14,988 bases of DNA from contig DLND01000170.1 in NCBI GenBank assembly GCA_002476905.1, positions 1 through 14,988 on the forward strand, in the 5' to 3' direction. Both the position numbers and the translations under genes were made by a program. Below the pieces are notes generated by a model. It made no database searches. It saw only the letters and a program-made list of their open reading frames with translations, and was not told the DNA's origin. Shown one piece after another: positions 6,948 to 14,298 of this stretch. The stretch's first letter is position 1. The number at the start of each line of letters is the position of its first letter. The DNA is from Flavobacteriales bacterium UBA7519 (GTDB lineage Bacteria > Bacteroidota > Bacteroidia > Flavobacteriales > Weeksellaceae).

Positions 6948-7664
6948 ATGAAGAAGCTTGTCATTATTCCGACTTATAACGAGAAAGAAAACATCGAAAA
7001 GATTATTTCGGCGGTTTTTGCTCTGCAGCAAGATTTCCACGTGTTGGTGGTAGATGATTCTTCACCGGATGGAACGGCTGAGATCGTTAAAAAACTTCGT
7101 GAAAAATATCCGTTGCAACTTCATCTTACGATTAGAAAAATAAAAGATGGGCTGGGCAAAGCCTACATCCACGGTTTTCAGTGGGCGATTCATAACGATT
7201 ATGATTTTATTTTTGAGATGGATGCCGATTTTTCTCATAATCCAAAAGATCTGACAAAACTATATGAAGCATGTAAAAGTGCAGATATGTCGGTGGGCTC
7301 CCGCTACTCTCAGGGCGTGAATGTTGTGAATTGGCCAATGGGAAGAGTGTTGCTTTCTTACTTTGCCTCAAAATATGTAAGATTTGTGCTGGGGTTGCCA
7401 ATCCATGATACTACGGCTGGTTTTGTCTGCTTTCGCAAAGAAACACTTTTAGCGATCGGGCTGGATAAGATCAAGCTGAAAGGCTATGGTTTCCAGGTGG
7501 AGATGAAATACAGGGTATTCAAGAAAAATCTAAAAATCGTAGAGGTGCCTATAATCTTTACGGATAGAACGGAAGGCGAAAGTAAAATGAATGGCGGAAT
7601 TATCAAGGAAGCTGTTTTTGGTGTTCTGAATCTAAAATGGAAAAGTTTAATCGGGAAATTATAG
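6948..7664 (+). CDS. Polyprenol-phosphate mannosyltransferase-like GT2 glycosyltransferase
   Basis: This 238-residue single-domain GT-A enzyme resembles dolichol-phosphate mannose synthase (DPM1 type). Seen motifs are PTYNEKENI (8-16), VVDDSSPDGT (34-43) for nucleotide-sugar binding, the metal-binding Asp-Ala-Asp at 92-94 in MDADFSHNP, TAGF at 156-159, GYGFQVEM (179-186) and the typical FTDRTEGESKM (204-214). It has no C-terminal membrane segments, unlike the longer GtrB/ArnC-type relatives, so it probably acts at the inner face of the membrane, transferring a sugar from a nucleotide donor to a polyprenyl phosphate carrier. Mannose as the sugar is inferred from family. It is the first gene of a four-gene plus-strand run; the next start codon is one base after its TAG. 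Confidence 0.88.
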   Translation: MKKLVIIPTYNEKENIEKIISAVFALQQDFHVLVVDDSSPDGTAEIVKKLREKYPLQLHLTIRKIKDGLGKAYIHGFQWAIHNDYDFIFEMDADFSHNPKDLTKLYEACKSADMSVGSRYSQGVNVVNWPMGRVLLSYFASKYVRFVLGLPIHDTTAGFVCFRKETLLAIGLDKIKLKGYGFQVEMKYRVFKKNLKIVEVPIIFTDRTEGESKMNGGIIKEAVFGVLNLKWKSLIGKL

Positions 7665-7665
7665 G

Positions 7666-8040
7666 ATGAGATTTTTTATTGCATATTTATTTCTTGCGAT
7701 CTTTACATTATCCTGTACTGAAGCAATAGAAAAGCCGAAAGATATTTTATCTGAGGAAAAAATGTCTGAGATTATTGCAGATTTTGCCATTAATGAACAA
7801 AGCTATACCATAGGCGGTAATATCAATACAGAAAATGCCACAAGATTTATCCTGAAAAAATATAATATTAAAGGGCAACTATTTACGGATAGCTATAAAT
7901 ATTATATGACCGATCCGGACACTATGAAAGAGATTCTGGAAGAGGCACAGAAAATTATAGTGTCAAAAGATCCTAATGCCGAAGCTTTTATCAATAAAAA
8001 ACTGAAGGAAAACAGCGGAATTCCGGCACAGGCAAGATAG
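7666..8040 (+). CDS. DUF4296 family lipoprotein
   Basis: This 124-residue protein starts with a lipoprotein signal: a hydrophobic stretch to residue 16, then Cys17 in FTLSC, a loose lipobox of the kind accepted in Bacteroidota. The mature part is helical and charged and fits DUF4296, a family of short lipoproteins found in Bacteroidota; its function is unknown. The typical features are a helical MSEIIADFAINEQ block (33-45) and a central YKYYMTDPDTMKEIL block. Its start lies one base after the glycosyltransferase stop, so the two are co-transcribed and probably translationally coupled. A 58-base gap precedes tgt. The context does not reveal a role beyond a probable envelope location. Confidence 0.8.
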   Translation: MRFFIAYLFLAIFTLSCTEAIEKPKDILSEEKMSEIIADFAINEQSYTIGGNINTENATRFILKKYNIKGQLFTDSYKYYMTDPDTMKEILEEAQKIIVSKDPNAEAFINKKLKENSGIPAQAR

Positions 8041-8098
8041 AATTATTAACATACGAATGACGTTCGGCAAAAGCCGGAGACGAAATCTACTACATACA

Positions 8099-9229
8099 AT
8101 GAAATTTTTTGAAATCGAAAAAAACTCGGAATCAAAAGCGAGAGCAGGTGTTATCACTACAGATCACGGAACCATTCAAACCCCCATTTTTATGCCGGTA
8201 GGAACGGTTGCATCTGTAAAAACCGTGCATCAGAGAGAGCTTAAAGAAGACATCAAAGCACAGATTATTCTTGGTAATACCTATCACCTGATGCTGCGTC
8301 CAAAAATGGATATTATGGAGCAAGCTGGCGGACTTCACAAATTCATGAATTGGGACAGGCCAATCTTGACGGATTCCGGCGGATATCAGGTTTTTTCCTT
8401 GGCAAAAAGCAGAAAAATTACAGAAGAAGGGGTGAGGTTCAAATCTCATATCGACGGCAGTCTGCATTTTATGTCACCAGAGGTTTCTATGCAGATCCAA
8501 AGACAGATAGGCGCAGATATTTTTATGGCATTTGACGAGTGTATTGCTTACCCAAGTGACTACAGTGCTGTGAAAACCTCAATGGAACTCACGCATCGCT
8601 GGTTAAAGAGATGTATTGCCTGGACAGAAGAAAACAAAGAATTGTACGGCCACAAACAGAGATTGTTCCCGATAGTTCAGGGTTCTTGTTTTTCTGACCT
8701 TAGAAGGATTTCGGCCGAGGTTATCTCAGAAGCCGGAGCCGATGGCAATGCTATCGGTGGACTTTCCGTAGGAGAACCGGAAGACGAAATGTACAGAATT
8801 ACGAATGAAGTAACGGACATTTTACCAAAAGACAAACCAAGATATCTGATGGGTGTTGGCACACCTTGGAACATCTTGGAAAGCATTGGTTTTGGGGTAG
8901 ATATGATGGATTGTGTGATGCCGACGAGAAATGCCAGAAATGCAATGCTATTCACTTGGCAGGGCGTAATGAATATGAAAAATGAAAAATGGAAAACAGA
9001 TTTTTCACCTTTGGATGAGTTTGGAACAAGTTATGTGGACCAAGAATACAGTAAAGCCTATGTAAGACACCTTTTCGTAGCGAAGGAATATCTGGCAAAA
9101 CAAATTGCATCGATTCATAACCTTGCGTTTTATCTCGATTTAGTGAAAGTAGCGAGAGAACATATTGTTGCAGGAGATTTCTACCAGTGGAAAGAGCAGA
9201 TTATTCCTCAGTTGAAGACAAGGCTTTAG
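8099..9229 (+). CDS. tgt: Queuine/7-aminomethyl-7-deazaguanine tRNA-guanine transglycosylase
   Basis: Tgt exchanges guanine-34 for preQ1 in GUN-anticodon tRNAs, the first tRNA step of queuosine synthesis. The 376-residue protein matches the bacterial length. Key residues are Asp92 in TDSGGYQVFS, Gln194 in PIVQG, the GGLSVGE loop (220-226) and the nucleophile Asp271 in DCVMPTRNARN. The zinc site is odd. Aligning without gaps to E. coli (offset 7), Cys302, Cys304 and Cys307 correspond to Gly309, Ser311 and Asp314, whereas His333 is kept as His340 in IHNL. The reading frame starts upstream at 8057, but MKFFEIE at 8099 is the family start; the extra 14 residues are unlike Tgt and the upstream bases include a small CGGC-AAAA-GCCG hairpin (8065-8076) without a T-run. 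A four-gene run places it before the permease gene. Confidence 0.95.
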   Translation: MKFFEIEKNSESKARAGVITTDHGTIQTPIFMPVGTVASVKTVHQRELKEDIKAQIILGNTYHLMLRPKMDIMEQAGGLHKFMNWDRPILTDSGGYQVFSLAKSRKITEEGVRFKSHIDGSLHFMSPEVSMQIQRQIGADIFMAFDECIAYPSDYSAVKTSMELTHRWLKRCIAWTEENKELYGHKQRLFPIVQGSCFSDLRRISAEVISEAGADGNAIGGLSVGEPEDEMYRITNEVTDILPKDKPRYLMGVGTPWNILESIGFGVDMMDCVMPTRNARNAMLFTWQGVMNMKNEKWKTDFSPLDEFGTSYVDQEYSKAYVRHLFVAKEYLAKQIASIHNLAFYLDLVKVAREHIVAGDFYQWKEQIIPQLKTRL

Positions 9230-9315
9230 GAAGTAAAAGTGAAGCGTAAAAAGTAAAACGGATTCTAGCAAATTAAAAAGTAAATATCCCTCATCTAACT
9301 CCACTACCTGACTTT

Positions 9316-10410
9316 ATGAAAATCATAGATCTTTATGTCATTAAAAAATATTTGGGAACACTCATTTTTATGCTGATGTTGCTTTCTGTAATTGTCTTGG
9401 TAGTAGATGTACAATCTAAAACACCCAGAATAGAGAGTAATGGATTTACGGTGGGTTATTTTCTTCTCAATTTTTATCCATTCTGGATTCTGAATCTCAT
9501 ACTGACATTTATGTCGATATTGATTTTCATTACAGTCATTTTCTTTACCTCCAGAATGGCTAATAATACTGAGATTGTTGCAATCATCAGCAGCGGTGCC
9601 AGTTTTCACAGGTTTGCAAGGCCCTATCTTATCACATCGCTTCTTATTGCATGTTTTACTTTGGCGCTCAATCATTTCATCTTGCCTTGGTCCAACATCA
9701 AAAAAAATGTTTTGGAGCCTTACACCTACAATTCGATGAACAGGGAAAAGCTACTGGGTAATGTAACTATTGCTTCCAACCTCAATCCCAGCGAATATAT
9801 TTTTGTAAACAGTTACAATAAAAAAGAAAACCGCGGTTCCGGTTATATGTATCAGAGGTTTGATAAAGACAAAAAACTGATCTATCAGATCACAGCTATG
9901 GATATCCAGTGGGAGCCGAAGAAAAAGCACTTTATAGTAAATAATTTCTCCGAGAGAACCGTGAGAAAAGATGATACTGAGTTGCTGGCAAATGGAACGT
10001 CTAAAATACAGGATTTTAAGATGCCGCCATCGGAGCTCTTTCCGGATGTTTTGGTTGCGCAGAACAAAACAACTCCTGAACTGATTGAAATGATAAAACG
10101 TGAAAAAATGAAAGGAAACAGCAATGTTACTTCTTTTTATAACGAGCTGTACCAAAGGACATCTATGCCGTTTTCTATTATTATTTTGACTTTTTTGGGA
10201 TTATCTTTGTCTTCGCAGAAAAAACGTGGCGGGCTTGGGCTGAATCTTGCTTTGGGAATTGCTCTGGCGTTTCTGTTCGTATTTTCGTTTCAGGTTCTTA
10301 ATGTCGTTTCTGAGAATAAGACATTACCACCGTTGCTGGCTATGTGGCTGCCAAACATCGTTTTTGCCCCTATAGCTGCATATCTCTACATCAAAAGAGC
10401 TAATCAGTAA
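9316..10410 (+). CDS. LptF/LptG-family (YjgP/YjgQ) lipopolysaccharide-export permease
   Basis: This 364-residue protein has the LptF/LptG layout: three N-terminal membrane segments (about 11-31, 50-80 and 100-122), a large periplasmic beta-jellyroll (about 125-275) and three C-terminal segments (about 282-300, 305-325 and 333-357). The start MKIIDLYVIKKYLGTLIF is the family's typical beginning. The N-terminal DLYVIKKYLG helix and the NNTEIVAIISSGAS region after TM2, which contacts the LptB ATPase in this family, are present. With LptB it would extract lipopolysaccharide from the inner membrane into the periplasmic bridge. Whether it is the F or G copy cannot be told here. It follows tgt after 86 bases, which contain a repeated AAGTAAA motif but no promoter box or terminator, so it is probably read from the same transcript. 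Its stop is 2 bases from the convergent birA stop. Confidence 0.9.
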   Translation: MKIIDLYVIKKYLGTLIFMLMLLSVIVLVVDVQSKTPRIESNGFTVGYFLLNFYPFWILNLILTFMSILIFITVIFFTSRMANNTEIVAIISSGASFHRFARPYLITSLLIACFTLALNHFILPWSNIKKNVLEPYTYNSMNREKLLGNVTIASNLNPSEYIFVNSYNKKENRGSGYMYQRFDKDKKLIYQITAMDIQWEPKKKHFIVNNFSERTVRKDDTELLANGTSKIQDFKMPPSELFPDVLVAQNKTTPELIEMIKREKMKGNSNVTSFYNELYQRTSMPFSIIILTFLGLSLSSQKKRGGLGLNLALGIALAFLFVFSFQVLNVVSENKTLPPLLAMWLPNIVFAPIAAYLYIKRANQ

Positions 10411-10412
10411 AC

Positions 10413-11123
10413 TCAATAAAGCATTTCGATTTCTTTATGAAAGAATTTTTGTAATCCTTCATTTTCTAAATCAATCCACAGATATCCGGCATTGTCAGCG
10501 TTTTTAACTATGCCATTTTGTCGCACTCTGTTTTTCTGAAAGACCGAAATTGTATCCCTTTTAAAAAGATGTAAATTATATTGTTCAAGAATTTTTTCTT
10601 CATCCGGGATATTCATAATTCTGGAAATAAAGTAAGTATGAAAATCCTGAATAAACGTCATCAAATCAATATTGACGCCTGTAACAGAAAGTATTGAGCC
10701 GGCTTTTGGCAGATTGCTAAAATCTTTTTGAAGGATATTAATTCCAATACCGATAATAAAATAGTCGTTACCGTTCTTTTTTGTTTTCTCGATGAGGATC
10801 CCACAAACCTTTTTTCCGTTCAGGATGATGTCATTTGGCCATTTTATGCATGCAGATACTTTTGTCATATTGTCTAGAAAATCCCTTACGATAATGGCGG
10901 TATAATAATTGAGGCATACACCGGAAATCCTTATCTTATTACTCATTACAGCTATAGAATAAGCAAGGTTTTCGTTCGGAATTACTTCCCACTTATTACC
11001 ATATTGGCCGCGGCCTTTGGTTTGATTAAAGGTAAAAACGGCGGTTGTTTCGTCTTCATTAATGAGGTTTATGATTTCGTCTTGCGTAGAAACACAATTT
11101 TCGAGATAGAGTAGACGGTTCAT
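10413..11123 (-). CDS. birA: Biotin--[acetyl-CoA-carboxylase] ligase (catalytic domain only)
   Basis: This 236-residue protein is a biotin-protein ligase that makes biotinyl-AMP and transfers biotin to a lysine of carrier proteins such as the acetyl-CoA carboxylase BCCP. Conserved elements are the adenylate loop KGRGQYGNKW (36-45, equivalent to GRGRRG in E. coli), KWPND (94-98), and GKKVCGILIE (103-112), whose Lys corresponds to E. coli Lys183, and GIGIN (125-129). A short C-terminal SH3-like domain follows (about 190-236). The N-terminal winged helix of E. coli BirA is missing, so this is a group I, non-repressing enzyme, and autoregulation of biotin genes is not expected. The ATG at 11123 is the first in frame. 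It is divergent from rsfS and tail-to-tail with the LptF/G-type gene. Confidence 0.93.
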   Translation of the reverse strand: MNRLLYLENCVSTQDEIINLINEDETTAVFTFNQTKGRGQYGNKWEVIPNENLAYSIAVMSNKIRISGVCLNYYTAIIVRDFLDNMTKVSACIKWPNDIILNGKKVCGILIEKTKKNGNDYFIIGIGINILQKDFSNLPKAGSILSVTGVNIDLMTFIQDFHTYFISRIMNIPDEEKILEQYNLHLFKRDTISVFQKNRVRQNGIVKNADNAGYLWIDLENEGLQKFFHKEIEMLY

Positions 11124-11157
11124 TTATGAAAACTTTATGAGATTATGAGGCACTAAA

Positions 11158-11165
11158 CAAAGATA
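11158..11165 (-). promoter_or_regulatory. Bacteroidota -7 box for birA
   Basis: The minus strand reads TATCTTTG, an exact TAnnTTTG match. The transcript would begin near 11152 with a leader of about 28 bases. A TTG lies 24 bases further upstream, slightly beyond the usual spacing. Confidence 0.5.
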
Positions 11166-11181
11166 AATAGATAAAAATCAA

Positions 11182-11189
11182 TAAATTTG
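11182..11189 (+). promoter_or_regulatory. Bacteroidota -7 box for rsfS-ftsH
   Basis: TAAATTTG is an exact TAnnTTTG match, 20 bases upstream of the rsfS ATG at 11210, giving a leader of about 15 bases. No TTG is found at the -33 spacing. The box sits 16 bases from the divergent birA box, so the two polymerase sites overlap. Confidence 0.5.
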
Positions 11190-11209
11190 CAATTACACAA
11201 TTTTTTTGA

Positions 11210-11572
11210 ATGAGTAAAAGTACAGAAAAACAATTATTAGTCGACAAGATCGTAGAAGCGATTCAGGATACAAAAGGAGAAGATATTCAGATCTTTGATC
11301 TGTCGGGCATAGAAAATTCAGTAGCAGAGACATTTGTCATCTGCAGCGGAAACTCTAATACGCAGGTTTCTGCAATAGCAGGCAACATAGAAAAAAAAGT
11401 CAGAAATGATATCAGAGAAAGACCTTGGCATGTAGAAGGAACGGAAAATGCGATGTGGGTTTTGGTAGATTACGTTTCCGTTGTAGTGCACGTGTTCCAA
11501 AAACAGATACGTGATTACTATGATATAGAAGAACTTTGGGGCGATGCTAAGATCACAAAAATCGAAAGCTAA
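11210..11572 (+). CDS. rsfS: Ribosomal silencing factor RsfS
   Basis: This 120-residue cytoplasmic protein matches the RsfS/Iojap family in length and sequence. RsfS binds ribosomal protein uL14 and blocks joining of the 50S and 30S subunits when nutrients are scarce. Characteristic stretches are IQIFDLSGIENSVAETFVIC (27-46), SGNSNTQVSAIAGNIE and PWHVEGTENAMWVLVDY, ending in the conserved VVHVF-(8)-YDIEELWGDA block. The start codon ATG at 11210 is well placed behind a promoter box. It is the first gene of the run rsfS-ftsH-LUD-cdsA. The rsfS-ftsH spacing is 42 bases, with a weak GATGC/GCATC hairpin (11574-11590) and a T-run, which may attenuate but not clearly terminate. Confidence 0.93.
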   Translation: MSKSTEKQLLVDKIVEAIQDTKGEDIQIFDLSGIENSVAETFVICSGNSNTQVSAIAGNIEKKVRNDIRERPWHVEGTENAMWVLVDYVSVVVHVFQKQIRDYYDIEELWGDAKITKIES

Positions 11573-11614
11573 AGATGCAATATAGGCATCAATAAATTTT
11601 TTTAAAAAGCAAAA

Positions 11615-13576
11615 ATGAATAATAAGGGATTCAATTGGTTCATACCAGTTTTATTAGGAATTATTTTACTCATATTTCTTCCGGGATTATTGGGAGATTC
11701 TATGGTGAAAAATATAGATGAAAAAGAATTTTACGGATTGGTTCAGCAAGGCAAAGTCAATGAAGTAATGGTTTACAGAGATAGCTTTAAGGCGGATGTT
11801 TACCTTACTAAGGAGGCAAAGGCCGAACTGCAAAAAGGCGAAAAGAAAAGCGATCCGCTTTCTATGATTAACGTGAAGCCGAGTCCGGATTTTGTATTAA
11901 CTTATGGTGACTTGAGATATTTCCAGGAAAAGTTTGATAGGATCAATTCCAAGCTTCCTAAACAGGCAAGAATGGAATTCGGGAAGAGTCAGGGCTTTTT
12001 CTCAGATCTTCTCTTTACAGCATTATTCTGGATTGGGATTATGGCGTTATTCTATTTCGTCCTTTTCAGAAAAATGGGCGGTGGCGCAGGCGGTCCTGGC
12101 GGTCAGATCTTCAGCATAGGAAAATCCAGAGCTAAGCTGTTCGATGAAAAGGATAAAATCCAGGTAACATTTAAGGATGTTGCCGGTTTGGAAGGTGCAA
12201 AAGAAGAAGTTCAGGAAGTCGTAGATTTCCTTAAGAACTCTGAAAAATATACCAAATTAGGTGGTAAAATTCCAAAAGGTGTTCTTCTAGTAGGTCCTCC
12301 GGGAACAGGTAAAACATTGCTCGCAAAAGCTGTGGCTGGTGAAGCAAAAGTTCCTTTCTTCTCATTGTCTGGTTCAGATTTCGTAGAAATGTTTGTGGGT
12401 GTTGGAGCATCCCGAGTACGAGACCTTTTTGCTCAAGCTAAGGCAAAATCTCCGGCGATTATCTTTATCGATGAAATTGATGCTATTGGTAGAGCTAGAG
12501 GCAAAAATAATTTTTCAGGCGGAAACGACGAAAGAGAAAATACGTTAAACCAGCTTCTTACAGAAATGGATGGTTTTGGAACAGACACCAACGTTATTGT
12601 GATGGCGGCCACCAACAGAGCAGATATTCTGGATAAAGCATTAATGAGAGCTGGGCGTTTTGATAGGTCAATTTATGTTGATTTGCCGGAACTGCATGAA
12701 AGAAAACAGATTTTCGACGTTCATTTGGCAAAGATTAAACTCGATCCGAATATTGACAGAGAATTTCTAGCTAAGCAAACACCGGGATTCAGCGGAGCAG
12801 ATATTGCAAACGTTTGTAACGAAGCGGCTCTTATCGCTGCTAGAAACTCACACGAGTCGGTTACAAAACAAGATTTCTTAGATGCTGTGGACAGAATAAT
12901 CGGCGGTCTTGAGAAGAAAAATAAAGCAATAAAACCTTCGGAAAAGAAAAGAGTGGCCTTCCACGAAGCTGGTCATGCAACAATTTCTTGGTTGGTAGAG
13001 CATGCTGCACCATTATTGAAGGTTACCATCGTGCCAAGAGGTCGTTCTCTGGGTGCAGCTTGGTATCTTCCCGAAGAGAGACAGTTAACCACCACAGAAC
13101 AGATGTTAGATGAGATCTGTGCGACCTTGGGCGGTAGAGCTGCGGAACAGGTTGTTTTTGGAAATATATCTACAGGTGCTTTGTCCGATCTGGAAAGAGT
13201 GACCAAACAAGCTCAGGCTATGGTTACAATTTATGGTCTTAATGATAAAGTTGGAAACATTTCTTACTATGACAGCTCAGGCCAGTCGGAATACAACTTC
13301 GGAAAACCATATTCCGAACAGACGGCCAAAGTGATAGATGAGGAGATTAGAAAATTAATCGAAACGCAATATCAAAGAGCAGTTAATATCCTTACCGAAA
13401 ATAGAGATAAATTGGATGCACTGGCACAGAAGTTATTAGACAAAGAAGTAATTTTTCGTGAAGATCTTGAAGAAATTTTCGGAAAAAGAGCTTGGGATCC
13501 GGAATTGACAGAAAAACCGGTGTCAAGTTTAGACAATCCCGCAGATGCTGGAAACGTCTTAAATACAGAGAGTTAA
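11615..13576 (+). CDS. ftsH: ATP-dependent zinc metalloprotease FtsH
   Basis: FtsH is a hexameric inner-membrane AAA+ protease that degrades damaged membrane proteins and regulatory proteins. The 653-residue sequence shows membrane segments at about 8-27 and 132-151 flanking a periplasmic domain, a Gly-rich linker (155-163), Walker A GPPGTGKT (227-234), pore loop MFVG (259-262, Phe260), Walker B IIFIDE (282-287) and the second region of homology [20 protein letters not shown] (332-351) with Arg345 and Arg348. The zinc site is HEAGH (450-454) with Asp525 as third ligand in [11 protein letters not shown]. All catalytic residues are present. The C-terminal tail is short and acidic. It follows rsfS by 42 bases and ends just before a strong terminator. 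Confidence 0.97.
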   Translation: MNNKGFNWFIPVLLGIILLIFLPGLLGDSMVKNIDEKEFYGLVQQGKVNEVMVYRDSFKADVYLTKEAKAELQKGEKKSDPLSMINVKPSPDFVLTYGDLRYFQEKFDRINSKLPKQARMEFGKSQGFFSDLLFTALFWIGIMALFYFVLFRKMGGGAGGPGGQIFSIGKSRAKLFDEKDKIQVTFKDVAGLEGAKEEVQEVVDFLKNSEKYTKLGGKIPKGVLLVGPPGTGKTLLAKAVAGEAKVPFFSLSGSDFVEMFVGVGASRVRDLFAQAKAKSPAIIFIDEIDAIGRARGKNNFSGGNDERENTLNQLLTEMDGFGTDTNVIVMAATNRADILDKALMRAGRFDRSIYVDLPELHERKQIFDVHLAKIKLDPNIDREFLAKQTPGFSGADIANVCNEAALIAARNSHESVTKQDFLDAVDRIIGGLEKKNKAIKPSEKKRVAFHEAGHATISWLVEHAAPLLKVTIVPRGRSLGAAWYLPEERQLTTTEQMLDEICATLGGRAAEQVVFGNISTGALSDLERVTKQAQAMVTIYGLNDKVGNISYYDSSGQSEYNFGKPYSEQTAKVIDEEIRKLIETQYQRAVNILTENRDKLDALAQKLLDKEVIFREDLEEIFGKRAWDPELTEKPVSSLDNPADAGNVLNTES

Positions 13577-13599
13577 TTTTATAAAACTCATTTTATATA

Positions 13600-13630
13600 A
13601 AAAAATCCTGGTTTCGCCAGGATTTTTTTT
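13600..13630. terminator. Intrinsic terminator after ftsH
   Basis: AATCCTGG (13604-13611) and CCAGGATT (13617-13624) form an 8-bp stem with a 5-base TTTCG loop, extended by A-T pairs and followed by eight T residues. It lies 24 bases after the ftsH stop and separates rsfS-ftsH from the next gene, which has its own promoter box. Confidence 0.88.
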
Positions 13631-13673
13631 ATTAAAACAATATTTTGGTTTTTAGATTATTATAATTATTCTT

Positions 13674-13681
13674 TACATTTG
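13674..13681 (+). promoter_or_regulatory. Bacteroidota -7 box for the LUD-cdsA pair
   Basis: TACATTTG is an exact TAnnTTTG match, 30 bases before the TTG start at 13711, and lies directly downstream of the ftsH terminator. This fits a separate transcript for the LUD gene and cdsA with a leader of about 25 bases. Confidence 0.5.
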
Positions 13682-13710
13682 TAATTAATAAACCAAAAAA
13701 ATCACAATAA

Positions 13711-14289
13711 TTGAGCCTGTTCAAGAAATTCGTTAATAAAATAATGAATCAGTCTGAGGAAGAAGAGTCGGATGTTACCAAACTTTCGGATCAACTTCGT
13801 GATGCAGATCTGGACTACAAGTTTGCCCAGCTCTTTACGCATTCCGGGGGATTCTTTAATTATTGTGCAGATGAGTCTGAAGCTTTGCAGACCCTGAACC
13901 AGATCATCAAGATAGAACAGATTAATGATGTGTTCTGCTGGGATCAAGATCTAAGAAATTTTCTTGATGTTATCAAATGCAAATATTCTCCAGAACTTAC
14001 AGAAGATAATGATGCCGCATTTATTACCTGCGAGTATCTGATAGCGTTTGATGGCAGAATCATGTTGTCTCACAACAATATCCTTCATTATCATTCCTCT
14101 CGCTTGCCAAGCAAAATCATTATTATGGCTAATGTTTCACAAATTGCAAGCAATCTGAATGAAGCTATGATGAAGGTAAAACGTGCAGGAAATCTTAAAA
14201 ACCTTACCTCAATAAGCGGAAGTCAGTCCAAATTGGATACACCTAATAAGGATAATACCAAACTTTTCTTACTTTTGCTGGAAGATTAA
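13711..14289 (+). CDS. LUD (LutC-like) domain protein of unknown role
   Basis: This 192-residue cytoplasmic protein resembles the short LUD-domain proteins of flavobacteria, related to LutC of the lactate-utilisation complex. The core DAAFITCEYLIAFDGRIMLS followed by LPSKIIIMANVSQI matches the part of the fold after the glycine-rich strand in LutC. The LutA and LutB partners are not nearby, so lactate oxidation is not supported. The role is unknown. The start is a TTG at 13711 immediately preceded by an in-frame TAA, giving MSLFKKFVNKIMNQ; the alternative ATG at 13744 (Met12) would remove eleven residues. I prefer the TTG because the basic-hydrophobic SLFKK start is what I expect for the family. 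It ends nine bases before cdsA and is probably co-transcribed with it. Confidence 0.72.
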   Translation: MSLFKKFVNKIMNQSEEEESDVTKLSDQLRDADLDYKFAQLFTHSGGFFNYCADESEALQTLNQIIKIEQINDVFCWDQDLRNFLDVIKCKYSPELTEDNDAAFITCEYLIAFDGRIMLSHNNILHYHSSRLPSKIIIMANVSQIASNLNEAMMKVKRAGNLKNLTSISGSQSKLDTPNKDNTKLFLLLLED

Positions 14290-14298
14290 ATTTTAGCT

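Noticed and set aside
8057-8098. Upstream start of tgt at 8057
   Set aside because: The added 14 residues are unlike Tgt and the family start MKFFEIE is at 8099.
8041-8098. PreQ1 riboswitch ahead of tgt
   Set aside because: There is only a 4-bp CGGC/GCCG hairpin; no aptamer-like pseudoknot or A-rich tail arrangement is visible, and the spacer is only 58 bases.
11574-11590. Terminator between rsfS and ftsH
   Set aside because: The stem is only 5 bp (GATGC/GCATC) and the T-run is not adjacent, so it is too weak to call.
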